This document shows positions 29,995-37,975 of a stretch of 64,000 nucleotides of DNA, piece after piece. Within the stretch, counting starts at the first letter, position 1, and every line of letters begins with the position of its first letter. A program made the position numbers and the translations under genes. This DNA is from a virus: positions 43,981 to 107,980 of IMG/VR virus record IMGVR_UViG_3300045049_000286. One strand, 5' to 3'. The notes under the pieces were generated by a model. It did not search any database, had not been told where the DNA came from, and saw only the letters and a list, made by a program, of their open reading frames with translations.

Positions 29995-30205
29995 AGCCGA
30001 GGAGGAAGTCGAACTCGCCGGCCTTCACGCCGGCGACGAACGCCTTGATCTCGTCGAGGTCGTAGATGACGGCGTCGGCGTCGATGCGGGTCGAAGCAAC
30101 TGCGATGTTGCCGGCCGGCGTGCGGCGCATCTTGACGCACTGCTCGTTCGGGTCACTCGCGCTCGCCTTGAACCAGCCGTCGCCGAGATGGGTAGCGTTG
30201 CTCAT
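29993..30205 (-). CDS. DUF397 protein, 70 aa
   Basis: ATG 30203-30205 overlaps the stop of the XRE regulator. The sequence (WFKASASDPNEQCVKMRRTP ... VIYDLDEIKAFVAGVKAGEF) is a clear DUF397 match. In Streptomyces, DUF397 genes sit next to WhiJ-like XRE-DUF5753 regulators and RsbW-like ATPases; DUF397 proteins are thought to antagonise their partner regulators. Exactly that arrangement is present here. Confidence 0.85.
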   Translation of the reverse strand: MSNATHLGDGWFKASASDPNEQCVKMRRTPAGNIAVASTRIDADAVIYDLDEIKAFVAGVKAGEFDFLLG

Positions 30206-31065
30206 GAGGGCATCACTTTCTTGATCAAGTCACGAGTGTCTTCTGGAGACAGAGCGTACTGCGCCAACCGGTCGAAGAGACGCCTCAAATCACGGATTTC
30301 TCCGGGCCTGTCGGTGAAGACGACGGTCTTGGCCAGGCTGCGCGAGGCGACAGGCTTCACGTCGGGGTTGCCGAAGTCGAACAGGCTGAACGGGAAGGCA
30401 TAGAGCGCGGGTGCGCCCTCGGAGTTGGGGATGACCCGAAGGTGCACGTTGTGGCGCTCGGAGACCTCCAGCAGGTGGCGCAGTTGGGCGCGATGTGCGA
30501 CGGTGCCGCCGACGGCCGCATGCAGCGTCACCTCCAGCATCATGGCGTGGATGATCGGTGCGCCTCTGCGGGTGACGACCTCGGTGCGCAGCTCCCGCGC
30601 TTCGAGGAAGGCTTCGCGCTGCTTGGGGGTGTCCTTCTCGCGGGCGAACTCGGCGAGGCCCTTCACATACTCCTCGGCCTGCAGCAAGCCGGGGACGAAG
30701 TTTCCGCCGAAGGTTCTGATCTCGGTCGCGGCATCCTCGAAGCCGAAGATGTCCATGCCCTCGGTGAAGACACCGTTGAAGCGTGGGTGGTCATACCACC
30801 GGTCGCTCAGGTTGGCCGCCTGCTCCCACATGCCTTCGAGCCGGCCGCGTGCGCGGTTGTCGACGTCGAAGAGGTCGAGCAGCGCCGTCAGCTCGTCCCG
30901 AGTGGGGAGGGCGCGCCCGTTCTCTACGCGGGAGATCCAGTGCTGGCCGCGTTGGACGCGCGCGCCGACCTGGGCCTGCTGCAAGGTCGTCTTCTCGGTC
31001 CGGAGCTTGCGCAGGGCCATGCCGAACTCGCGCATCGCGATCTGCGACTTCGGGCTGGCTGTCAT
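30202..31065 (-). CDS. XRE-family regulator with DUF5753 domain (WhiJ-like), 287 aa
   Basis: ATG at 31063-31065 after GGACGGAGGCCC. Residues about 11-65 form an XRE helix-turn-helix (LQQAQVGARVQRGQHWISRV). From about residue 95 onward the sequence matches DUF5753 (FVPGLLQAEEYVKGLA; HNVHLRVIPNSEGAPALYAF; DRPGEIRDLRRLFDRL). It is a Streptomyces-type developmental or prophage regulator. The divergent gap contains a TGCATATGCA palindrome (31164-31173), its probable operator. Confidence 0.88.
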   Translation of the reverse strand: MTASPKSQIAMREFGMALRKLRTEKTTLQQAQVGARVQRGQHWISRVENGRALPTRDELTALLDLFDVDNRARGRLEGMWEQAANLSDRWYDHPRFNGVFTEGMDIFGFEDAATEIRTFGGNFVPGLLQAEEYVKGLAEFAREKDTPKQREAFLEARELRTEVVTRRGAPIIHAMMLEVTLHAAVGGTVAHRAQLRHLLEVSERHNVHLRVIPNSEGAPALYAFPFSLFDFGNPDVKPVASRSLAKTVVFTDRPGEIRDLRRLFDRLAQYALSPEDTRDLIKKVMPS

Positions 31066-31163
31066 GGGCCTCCGTCCTATCGGGGGGTCGTCTGAGCTGG
31101 TCAAAAGATCACCCTCTTGGGGGCTTTTCGTCGAGAGGATGCGGCATATTTTTCGTTTCGTCT

Positions 31164-31173
31164 TGCATATGCA
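31164..31173. promoter_or_regulatory. TGCATATGCA operator candidate in the divergent gap
   Basis: A perfect 10-bp palindrome between the XRE regulator (start 31065) and the ATPase (start 31292). An identical copy lies at 22545-22554 before the other DUF397 gene. Confidence 0.55.
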
Positions 31174-31291
31174 GCGGCATCATAGGAGAGTCGAACACGG
31201 ACGGCTCCAACTCCGCTACGGATGGCGAGATCTGATCATCTGTCGGGCTTCACGGAGTCGATGGTGTGTTCGGATCTTGATCGGAGTCGCC

Positions 31292-31726
31292 GTGAGCCTC
31301 GTGCTGCCCCAACCCACCGCGCAAGCCTATCTGTACCCCTACGCGCCGGAGTCCGTAAGCCAGGTCCGCGCCCGCGTACGCGCCACCTACCACCGGCTCG
31401 ACTCAGACCACCTGGCCCGGGTGGAGCTGGCGGCGAGCGAGCTGGCCACGAACGCGGTACGGCACGCGGCGCAGCCCGGGGAGTGCTTCGCGCTCCACTG
31501 CCACGCGCCGGACCCGAGGGACGGGGTCGTCAAGGTGGGCGTCGTCGACCACAGCCAGGACGGGCCGCTGTTCTACGCCCTGGAGCTGGTCGACACCGAG
31601 GAGGAGGGGCATCGCGGGCTCGGCATGGTGCAGCAGATGGGCTCGATAGTCCGGTGGCGGCTGGTGGACGTCGGGAAGGTCGTCGAGGTCCTGGTGCCGG
31701 CCGCCGCCAAGGAAATCGCGTGGTGA
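31292..31726 (+). CDS. RsbW-like serine kinase/ATPase, 144 aa
   Basis: GTG with GGAG upstream. It has the HATPase_c motifs of anti-sigma-factor kinases: N box E50..N54 in ELAASELATNAVRHAA, G1 box VVDHSQDGP (D86, G91), and a glycine-rich lid GHRGLGMV (106-113). Such proteins in Streptomyces often accompany XRE-DUF5753 and DUF397 genes in abaA-like clusters. The phage could use it to alter host sigma-factor control; target unknown. Confidence 0.82.
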   Translation: MSLVLPQPTAQAYLYPYAPESVSQVRARVRATYHRLDSDHLARVELAASELATNAVRHAAQPGECFALHCHAPDPRDGVVKVGVVDHSQDGPLFYALELVDTEEEGHRGLGMVQQMGSIVRWRLVDVGKVVEVLVPAAAKEIAW

Positions 31727-31748
31727 GGACGCATTTTCTGGAGGAACT

Positions 31749-31922
31749 GTGGGTGAGAACGCAGGCAGCGGTGAACTGGCGGAGACGTTCTGGGAGCCTT
31801 GGATGGCCGGGCACCGTGGCGCCCAGCCGTCCCCGGGGGAGGCCAGCCGGCCGAAATGGAGGCCGAAGGCGCCGCAGCCGGCCGAACCGCCGGCCGAGCC
31901 GGAGCAGGAAGAGCGGCAGTAG
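31749..31922 (+). CDS. Small proline-rich protein, 57 aa
   Basis: GTG after TGGAGGAACT. Product begins MGENAGSGELAETFWEPWMA and continues Pro/Ala/Glu-rich to the end. It is probably disordered and co-transcribed with the ATPase. Function unknown. Confidence 0.65.
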   Translation: MGENAGSGELAETFWEPWMAGHRGAQPSPGEASRPKWRPKAPQPAEPPAEPEQEERQ

Positions 31923-31926
31923 ACCG

Positions 31927-31958
31927 AAGAGGGACGCCTCCTGGGGAGCGTCCCTCTT
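31927..31958. terminator. Bidirectional terminator
   Basis: AAGAGGGACGC / GCGTCCCTCTT perfect 11-bp stem between convergent genes, with A and T runs at its ends. Confidence 0.8.
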
Positions 31959-31969
31959 CTCGCGCCCGG

Positions 31970-32503
31970 CTACTCGTTGATGCGGCGCGGCTTCTTCGGT
32001 GTCCCCTGGGCCAGGAAGTCCCCGAACAGCTCGACGATGCGGCGCGGCCGGAAACGCTCGTCGGACTTGATCAGGTCGCCGAGGGTCCACCACCGGTGCC
32101 CGAGCATGGTCTTCTTCTCTGTCTTGGACAGCTCGACCGGCTTCTGCTTCGCGCCGCGCTTGAGGTGAGCGATGTAGACGTAGTCCTCGCGATCGTGTCC
32201 GTTTCGACGGGACTTGCAGATCCATATCGGGCCCTTGACGCGGCCGGCGAGGTCGGTGGGCGCGTAGCCGGACTCCTCGCGCAGCTCGCGTTCGGCGGCC
32301 TCCAGCATCGACTCGATCGGGCGCCCGTCGTCGTCCTTCTTGATCTTGCCTCCGGGGAGCTGCCACTCCACGGACTGCATGTCGTACCAGTCGCGGGCCT
32401 GGACCATGAACACGCGGTCGAGGTCGTCGACCAGGAGCAAGCGCACACGCTTTTTCGGCGGCCCCTTGTCGGGCTTGGTGTGCTGGAACTTCTTCTCGCC
32501 CAC
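31970..32503 (-). CDS. NUDIX hydrolase, 177 aa
   Basis: GTG at 32501-32503 after GGAGGTG. The Nudix box is present (E64, R72-E73-L74, E76-E77, G79 in MLEAAERELREESGY). The loop between the leading GG (51-52) and E64 is about six residues longer than usual (KIKKDDDGRPI). NUDIX enzymes cleave nucleoside diphosphates linked to another moiety; phage members act on nucleotides, NAD or capped RNA. Substrate unknown. Confidence 0.85.
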   Translation of the reverse strand: MGEKKFQHTKPDKGPPKKRVRLLLVDDLDRVFMVQARDWYDMQSVEWQLPGGKIKKDDDGRPIESMLEAAERELREESGYAPTDLAGRVKGPIWICKSRRNGHDREDYVYIAHLKRGAKQKPVELSKTEKKTMLGHRWWTLGDLIKSDERFRPRRIVELFGDFLAQGTPKKPRRINE

Positions 32504-32505
32504 GG

Positions 32506-32739
32506 TTACACCTCCGGCGGCCGGTGCGGCTCGGTGCAGGTGCAGCCGTCGACCGGGTTCCAGGAGGGGCAGACGCTGACGACGCCGGCGGTGCCGCAGC
32601 CGCAGGGCTGGTTCCACCAGGTCTCGTCGCAGCCGCAGGCGTCGTTGTCGTGCCAGGCGGTGACGGGACGGCGGCAGCTCGTGCAGACCAGGTAGGGGCT
32701 CGCGAACTCGATGGCGGTGTGCGTACGGGTGTGGATCAT
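32506..32739 (-). CDS. Cysteine-rich zinc-binding protein, 77 aa
   Basis: The product has about nine cysteines, mostly paired (CTSC, ACGC, PCGCG, GCTC), and several histidines, enough for two zinc sites. It ends two bases before the NUDIX start. Function unknown. Confidence 0.76.
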   Translation of the reverse strand: MIHTRTHTAIEFASPYLVCTSCRRPVTAWHDNDACGCDETWWNQPCGCGTAGVVSVCPSWNPVDGCTCTEPHRPPEV

Positions 32740-33018
32740 CTACAGCTCCTCGCGCGCCAGGCGGCGCTTCCACTCGCGGACCAGGGCGAGCTGGCCGATC
32801 GCGCCGGTCTCCAGTTCGTCCAGGACCGCGTCGGTGTCCGGGGCGGTGCGCCAGGTCTCGGTCAGGCGCATGGAGTGTCCGAGGATGGCGAGCATCCACT
32901 CATCGGCCTGGCCGGCGGACAGCTTCGCGGCCCGCTGTTTGGCCTTGTCCCAGAAGCGGTGGCTGGTGGCGGGGTCGTCCATGGCGGCGCGCCGGCGCGG
33001 GCGGAATTCGCTGAACAT
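32740..33018 (-). CDS. Hypothetical helical protein, 92 aa
   Basis: ATG at 33016-33018 overlaps the upstream stop. Begins MFSEFRPRRRAAMDDPATSH; two or three helices (RFWDKAKQRAAKLSAGQADE). Function unknown. Confidence 0.74.
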   Translation of the reverse strand: MFSEFRPRRRAAMDDPATSHRFWDKAKQRAAKLSAGQADEWMLAILGHSMRLTETWRTAPDTDAVLDELETGAIGQLALVREWKRRLAREEL

Positions 33019-33314
33019 CAGGCGTCGGCCTCCTGCTCGGCGGCGGCCTTGAAGAACCGGTCTGTGAACTGCTGGGCCTCGCGGTCCCACTCGACCGGCC
33101 GGTAGCGGCCAACGTCCCAGGAGCCCAGCGCGAGGCGCAGTGCCTCGTCGGGGTCGGCGATGCGGCGGGTGACGCGGCCGAAGACGATGCCGAGGCGGAA
33201 GAGGCGGATCACGTGGGCTCGGTCGGCGCGGCGGTAGGGGGCCTTGGTCTCCTGGTGGTAGGTGACGTAGTGCAGCGGCCACTTCTTCCCGCAGCGGGTC
33301 GTCGTGATGATCAT
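33018..33314 (-). CDS. Hypothetical basic protein, 98 aa
   Basis: ATG at 33312-33314 after GTAAGGACC. Product begins MIITTTRCGKKWPLHYVTYH; basic in the first half, acidic at the end. Function unknown. Confidence 0.73.
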   Translation of the reverse strand: MIITTTRCGKKWPLHYVTYHQETKAPYRRADRAHVIRLFRLGIVFGRVTRRIADPDEALRLALGSWDVGRYRPVEWDREAQQFTDRFFKAAAEQEADA

Positions 33315-33322
33315 CTGGGTCC

Positions 33323-34003
33323 TTACCAGGTCGCGGGGGTGTAGGGCTTGGCGTTGAGGACGGAGTCGATATAGCGGCCTGGTGAGGCGGTCGACTGGAA
33401 CGCGGCCCATTCCTGCGGGGAGACGTTGTAGTACTCGTAGCCGACGCCGTCGGCGAAGCTGCTGGGGCCGACCTTGGGGCCCCGGAAGCGCACGAACAGG
33501 GTCTGGCTTTGGTAGTCGTAGCCGGCGGCCAGGGTGCGCGGCCCGTACCAGGGCTTGCCGAAGTTCTTCGCCTGGGGGGCTGGCCAGGTGGTGTTGGTCG
33601 GACGCAGTGTCAGGAGCTGGGAGTCGTCCTCGAACCACTCCGCGCGGCGCAGCGCGGCGACCGTGGCCGGCGAGAGCTTGCTGGAGGCTGCGTCGATGTA
33701 GGCGCGCACCTGGACCGGGGTGTAGCCGGGGCGCGAGTTGATGCTGGTGGGGGTGCGCTGGGACTCGAAGGTGCGGCGCTCGGCGCGGGACTTGCGCGGG
33801 GTCACGCCCGTGTTGCGCAGGCGTTCGGCGCGCTGCTCGGGGGTCTCGCGGGCGCGGGGGTTGAGCGCGTTGCGGATGGTCCCGAAGATGCTGTTGCGCG
33901 GGTTGGGCTTGCCCTTGTTGCGGTTCGCGGCCGGGTTCTTGCCCTTCATAGGGTCTCGGCCGGCGTTGTTGCCGCCTGCTCCCTTGCGCCGGGCGCGTGC
34001 CAT
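33323..34003 (-). CDS. KTSC-domain protein with basic N-terminus, 226 aa
   Basis: ATG at 34001-34003 after GGGAGGGC. The first 75 residues are Lys/Arg/Asn-rich and disordered. The C-terminus (AAGYDYQSQTLFVRFRGPKV, then YEYYNVSPQEWAAFQSTASP) matches the small KTSC domain found at the end of lysyl-tRNA synthetases and in many phage proteins. Transcribed from a strong promoter-motif copy at 34038-34070. Function unknown; the basic tail suggests RNA or DNA contact. Confidence 0.78.
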   Translation of the reverse strand: MARARRKGAGGNNAGRDPMKGKNPAANRNKGKPNPRNSIFGTIRNALNPRARETPEQRAERLRNTGVTPRKSRAERRTFESQRTPTSINSRPGYTPVQVRAYIDAASSKLSPATVAALRRAEWFEDDSQLLTLRPTNTTWPAPQAKNFGKPWYGPRTLAAGYDYQSQTLFVRFRGPKVGPSSFADGVGYEYYNVSPQEWAAFQSTASPGRYIDSVLNAKPYTPATW

Positions 34004-34037
34004 GACGAAGCCCTCCCGTTCCCTGTCCGATCGGTTC

Positions 34038-34070
34038 ACGGTAGGGAGTGAGGGCTTTTCGCGGATATTC
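34038..34070 (-). promoter_or_regulatory. Phage promoter motif, leftward copy
   Basis: On the minus strand GAATATCCGC begins at 34070, and TACCGT begins at 34043, 27 nt later. The spacing is the same as in the copies before terminase, the 36798 gene and gpJ. It drives the KTSC-domain gene. Confidence 0.65.
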
Positions 34071-34071
34071 G

Positions 34072-35145
34072 TCAGGGGGCCTGGGTGCGCCAGTCGGGTC
34101 CGAAGATGTTGGGGTGGACGCCGGTGGTGAGCAGGTTGGCGGTGTTGTAGTACTTCATGGTCATGCGTGGGTCTTCGTGGCCGACGTAGCGGGAGAGGCG
34201 GTGGATGGTCAGGACGTCTCCGGGCTGGGTCAGGCCCAGGGTGATGAAGGTGTCGCGGGCCATGTAAGGGTTGACGAGTTCGCCGGCGGCGGGCTGGATG
34301 CCGGCGGCTTCGCCGAGGCGGTAGAAGAGCCGGCGGATGCCGGAGGTGTCGAGGGCGTTCTGTTCGAGTTCCCCGGTGTCCTTGTTACGGATCTTGCGGC
34401 CGAGGAGGAACGGCCCGCTCGTGCGGCCGGCGAGGCAGCGGTCCAGGATCGGGTAGAGCTTGTAGCCGAGGTCGATGGTCTGCCAGTAGCCGCCGCCTTT
34501 CTTGACGCGCATGAGCTTGAGGGTGCGAATCTTCCCGCCGGCGCGGGTGCCGAGGTTCTCCACGCGGGCGAGGTGCATTTCCTCGGGGCGCATTCCAGTT
34601 CCGAGGAGCATGGCGACGCACAGTTCGCTGCGCGGGTGGTCGTCGCGGGCGGCCTCGTACAGGCTCCAGTACTCGTGGGGCTGGAAGATGTCCTTCGCGC
34701 CGATCTCGGCCGCGCTGCCGCGTGGCTTACGTCCGCGCTGCTTGGGGACGGGGTTGAACTGGACGAACTCGCGGTGGCGTTCGGTGAGGTAGTCGTAGAA
34801 CTGGGAGATCGCGGTGCGGGCGTGGTCCTTGTTCTCCTTGCCGTACGGGAGGCGTTCGCATTCCTCGACACAGGGTCCGGGGTGGTGGGTCCAGTGGTTG
34901 GAGGAGAGGTACTCCAGGTGCTGGTCGATGTCGTCCGGGCTGGCGTCGTAGGGGTGGAGCATGGGCCAGCGGTCGAGCCAGGCGACGTAGATTCGCAGGT
35001 GGCGGCGGTACACGCGGGCGGTCTCGGGGCTGTAGTCCTTGGTGAAGGCCGCGATCAGCTCGTGGGCTTCGGTGCGCTGGCCGGGAATGCGGATGCGTCG
35101 GGTGGCCCACGTCGGCCTGTACTCAGGACTCTGAGTGGTCGTCAT
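34072..35145 (-). CDS. int: Tyrosine integrase, 357 aa
   Basis: ATG at 35143-35145, with TACGAT (35153-35158) seven bases upstream and a GGAG overlap. An N-terminal SAM-like DNA-binding domain (about 28-125) precedes a catalytic domain with R186 (GTGMRPEEM), a beta-hairpin lysine (K215/K216), R297, H323 (VGHEDP) and the nucleophile Y332/Y333 (MKYYNTA). The usual box-II histidine is replaced: YMAR instead of HxxR. The length is normal. It should integrate the phage genome. No att site is evident nearby. Confidence 0.9.
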   Translation of the reverse strand: MTTTQSPEYRPTWATRRIRIPGQRTEAHELIAAFTKDYSPETARVYRRHLRIYVAWLDRWPMLHPYDASPDDIDQHLEYLSSNHWTHHPGPCVEECERLPYGKENKDHARTAISQFYDYLTERHREFVQFNPVPKQRGRKPRGSAAEIGAKDIFQPHEYWSLYEAARDDHPRSELCVAMLLGTGMRPEEMHLARVENLGTRAGGKIRTLKLMRVKKGGGYWQTIDLGYKLYPILDRCLAGRTSGPFLLGRKIRNKDTGELEQNALDTSGIRRLFYRLGEAAGIQPAAGELVNPYMARDTFITLGLTQPGDVLTIHRLSRYVGHEDPRMTMKYYNTANLLTTGVHPNIFGPDWRTQAP

Positions 35146-35200
35146 GTGCTCCATCGTAGCCTATGACGCACGACTTTTGCTGGTGTCCCAGCAGGTTGGT

Positions 35201-35233
35201 GAATATCCGCCAGAAAATGCCCACTTCTACCGT
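35201..35233 (+). promoter_or_regulatory. Phage promoter motif before terminase
   Basis: GAATATCCGC at 35201-35210 and -10 TACCGT at 35228-35233 (27-nt spacing). The -10 box is 8 nt from the terminase ATG, so the transcript is probably leaderless. Confidence 0.7.
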
Positions 35234-35241
35234 CCGGCCGC

Positions 35242-36729
35242 ATGGGGAGCACCGAACAGGCCGAGCGCAAGGCCCTCATCACCGACATCGTCGAGAAGGT
35301 CCTCATGGTGGTCGACGAGCTGTCAGGTCACCCATTGCGCCCGTATCAGAGGCCGTTCGCCGCACGGGTGATCGAGTCGCTGATCGTCGAGGACAGCGCC
35401 AAGATCACCGCCCTGTGGAGCCGGCAGTCCGGCAAGTCGGAGACAGTGGCCAACACCATCGCCGGATGCATGATCATGCTGCCCCGCCTCGCGAAGCTCT
35501 TCCCCGACATGCTGGACAAGTTCCGCGAGGGCCTGTGGGTGGGCGTCTTCGCCCCCACCGACGAGATGAGCGAGACCCTCTTCTCCCGCGTCGCCTCGCG
35601 CCTCACCTCCGACCGGGCCATGGAGATCTACGCCGACCCCGAGATCGACGAGAAGCTCGAAGGACGCGGCAAGGTCATCAAGATGAAGCGCTGCGGGTCG
35701 CTGGTGCGTAAGCAAACCGCGCACCCGAAGGCGGCCATCGAAGGCCAGACCTACCACATCGTGTTCATCGACGAGTGTCAGCAGGCGGACGAGAAAGTCG
35801 TCAACAAGTCCATCGCGCCGATGCTCACCGCGACCGCCGGCACGATGTGCATGACCGGCACGCCGACGTATCACAAGAGCGTCTTCTACGAGCAGATCAA
35901 GCTGAACAAGCGCAAGGCCATCAACACCCCGAACTCGGACCATTTCGAGGTCGCGTGGAAGGAAGTGGCCAAGCACTACCCGCGTTACGGCAAGTTCGTC
36001 CGCAGTGAGATGGACCGATTGGGCGAAGACAGTGACGAGTTCAAGTTGAGCTACCGCCTGGTGTGGATGCTCGACAAGGGAATGCTCGTCACCTCCGACC
36101 GGTTCGAGGCCCTCGGCGACACGTCCATGAAGACAGTGCCCGAGTTCCACAAGTCCCCCGTCATCGTCGGCATCGACCCCGCCCGCAAGACGGACTCCAC
36201 CGTGGTCACCGTCGTGTGGGTCAACTGGGACTACGCCGACGAATTCGGCCACTTCGAGCACCGCGTCCTCAACTGGCTCGACCTCACCGGCATGCACTGG
36301 GAAGAGCAGTACTTCCGGATCGTTGAGTTCCTCTCCCACTACAACGTCCACGCCATCGGCATCGACGCCGGCGGCCTCGGCGACGTCGTCTCCCAGCGCC
36401 TGCGCGTCCTCATGCCGTACGCCGACATACGCGACCTCAAGTCCGATCGCGGAGCCCAGACAAAGCGTTGGGGCCACATGATGGACCTCATGTCCAAGGG
36501 TCTTCTCGTGTGGCCGGCACACGCCAAGACCCGGCAGACCCGCAACTGGAAGAAGTTCCGCGCGCAGATGGAGGACGCGGAACTCAACTACGTGGGCCCG
36601 CACATCATCGTCGCCGCCCCGCAGGTCGACTCCGCGCACGACGACTACGTCGACTCCCTTTCCAACGCACTGTGGCTGACGGCCGAACTGCAGATGCCGA
36701 CCGCCGAGATCATCAACACTCCATGGTGA
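35242..36729 (+). CDS. terL: Terminase large subunit, 495 aa
   Basis: ATPase: Walker A SRQSGKSE (60-67), Walker B IVFIDE (173-178) and coupling motif TGT (205-207). RNase H-like nuclease: D312 (VIVGIDPARKTDST), D375 (AIGIDAGG) and the C-terminal DDYVDSLSNALW. It packages DNA through the portal and cuts the concatemer. No small subunit is adjacent; the short leftward genes and the HNH-like protein are far away. The start follows the promoter motif directly, without a ribosome site. Confidence 0.92.
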   Translation: MGSTEQAERKALITDIVEKVLMVVDELSGHPLRPYQRPFAARVIESLIVEDSAKITALWSRQSGKSETVANTIAGCMIMLPRLAKLFPDMLDKFREGLWVGVFAPTDEMSETLFSRVASRLTSDRAMEIYADPEIDEKLEGRGKVIKMKRCGSLVRKQTAHPKAAIEGQTYHIVFIDECQQADEKVVNKSIAPMLTATAGTMCMTGTPTYHKSVFYEQIKLNKRKAINTPNSDHFEVAWKEVAKHYPRYGKFVRSEMDRLGEDSDEFKLSYRLVWMLDKGMLVTSDRFEALGDTSMKTVPEFHKSPVIVGIDPARKTDSTVVTVVWVNWDYADEFGHFEHRVLNWLDLTGMHWEEQYFRIVEFLSHYNVHAIGIDAGGLGDVVSQRLRVLMPYADIRDLKSDRGAQTKRWGHMMDLMSKGLLVWPAHAKTRQTRNWKKFRAQMEDAELNYVGPHIIVAAPQVDSAHDDYVDSLSNALWLTAELQMPTAEIINTPW

Positions 36730-36760
36730 TTATCCGGCCCGAAATGCCGCTTCCTACGGT
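36728..36760 (+). promoter_or_regulatory. Phage promoter motif downstream of terminase
   Basis: GATTATCCGG (36728-36737), GAAATGCC (36741-36748) and TACGGT (36755-36760), spacing 27. A perfect dyad TTCAAGACGTCTTGAA follows within the leader, which then has CAGGAGG before ATG 36798. Confidence 0.7.
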
Positions 36761-36797
36761 CCCGGTTCAAGACGTCTTGAACAGGAGGCCAACCCAC

Positions 36798-37193
36798 ATG
36801 GCCACATCCCCCCTCGCTCCGGACCCGGAGTTCCGCGAGAGCGCGGACCGCTTCTACGAGACGAAGACCGGCAACAACACCGCCCGCCGAGGCCCCCTGC
36901 GCTTCCAGGAAGGCTTGGGAAGCGACACCGATGTGCCGTCGGAGTTCGCGCGGGGCGCCATGCAGGGCTACGTCACCCCGCCCGGCCGCGCCAACCACAA
37001 CATGAACGTCTTCGAGAAGCCCCCGGCGGAGACCATGCGCGAGCGCGCCCACGTCGGCTCCGCCTCGTGGCCCGAGGCTCCCACCTACCTGTCCGAGTAC
37101 GCCGCCGGCGCCTCCGAGGCCGAGCAGAAGTACCTGCAGGTCGACCGGGGCGAGGGCCACCACAACCGCCACAACTACGCCCGGGTGGACTGA
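36798..37193 (+). CDS. Hypothetical head-module protein, 131 aa
   Basis: ATG after ACAGGAGGCC. Product begins MATSPLAPDPEFRESADRFY. Low hydrophobicity, many charged and small residues, so probably extended. The position between terminase and portal suggests a capsid or packaging accessory. Not recognised. Confidence 0.78.
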   Translation: MATSPLAPDPEFRESADRFYETKTGNNTARRGPLRFQEGLGSDTDVPSEFARGAMQGYVTPPGRANHNMNVFEKPPAETMRERAHVGSASWPEAPTYLSEYAAGASEAEQKYLQVDRGEGHHNRHNYARVD

Positions 37194-37195
37194 GC

Positions 37196-37939
37196 ATGCC
37201 GGGTACGCCCACCCCGTTCGCAGGTCTCCCCCAGCCAGCCGAGGGAGACCTGCCGGACGTGCCGCACGACATCGGGGCCCTGGCTACCCGCGTAGACACC
37301 GTCCTCGCGCTGCTGTGCCAGAACACCTCCGGTTCGCCGGCAACGATGCCGACCACGGCGCAGAACCTGCTCGGTGTCGGCCCCTCGATCTCCTCCCTGC
37401 AGTCCACCCAGTCCACCCAGGCAGGGCAGATCACCACCCTGCAGGGCCAGGTCTCCACGCTGCAGACCAACACCGCGATCCTCGCGAACACCCCCCAGGT
37501 CAAGCAGCACCAGCCAAGCAGCAGCGTCACCGTAGCCAGTACCGGCATCATCAACGTGGACAACGTCACCCTGCCCACGGCCTCCTACAAGCGGCTGATG
37601 ATCTGCAACATCACCGTCCAGGCCGGCTGGACCGACTACGCCACCAAGACCCCGCTGTCGCTCCAGGTCTACGGCAACATCAACAGCCAGCCGATCTCCT
37701 TGCCAGCCATCGGCGGCCCCAGCGTGCCCGTCCAGGCCATCCAGACCAGCTTCATGTGCACCGTGCCCGCCGGGAACTCGACCTCGGACTACGTCCAATA
37801 CAACGTCCAGGTCGACCCCTACACCACGCCCCCGTCCGGGAAGTCGTTCCAGAGCTTCACCGGCCCCGGCGGAAGCCTCCTGCAGATGATCTTCATCCCC
37901 TGGAGCAACGGCCCCGACCTGATCATGCCGCACTACTGA
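37196..37939 (+). CDS. Putative structural protein (coiled coil plus beta domain), 247 aa
   Basis: ATG two bases after the previous stop, no clear ribosome site, so probably coupled. A short Pro-rich start, then a coiled-coil or triple-helix-like segment with Ser/Thr/Gln heptads (SLQSTQSTQAGQITTLQGQV), then a beta-rich C-terminal domain (about 110-247). The layout suits a trimeric head fibre or decoration. Inference only. Confidence 0.72.
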   Translation: MPGTPTPFAGLPQPAEGDLPDVPHDIGALATRVDTVLALLCQNTSGSPATMPTTAQNLLGVGPSISSLQSTQSTQAGQITTLQGQVSTLQTNTAILANTPQVKQHQPSSSVTVASTGIINVDNVTLPTASYKRLMICNITVQAGWTDYATKTPLSLQVYGNINSQPISLPAIGGPSVPVQAIQTSFMCTVPAGNSTSDYVQYNVQVDPYTTPPSGKSFQSFTGPGGSLLQMIFIPWSNGPDLIMPHY

Positions 37940-37975
37940 GCCGTCGCATTCGGAACCAGGAAGGGAGGTGATGCC

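Noticed and set aside
34061-35210. 10-bp inverted repeats GCGGATATTC around the integrase as ends of a mobile element
   Set aside because: Both copies are the upstream blocks of divergently oriented promoter motifs with the same 27-nt spacing, which explains them better.
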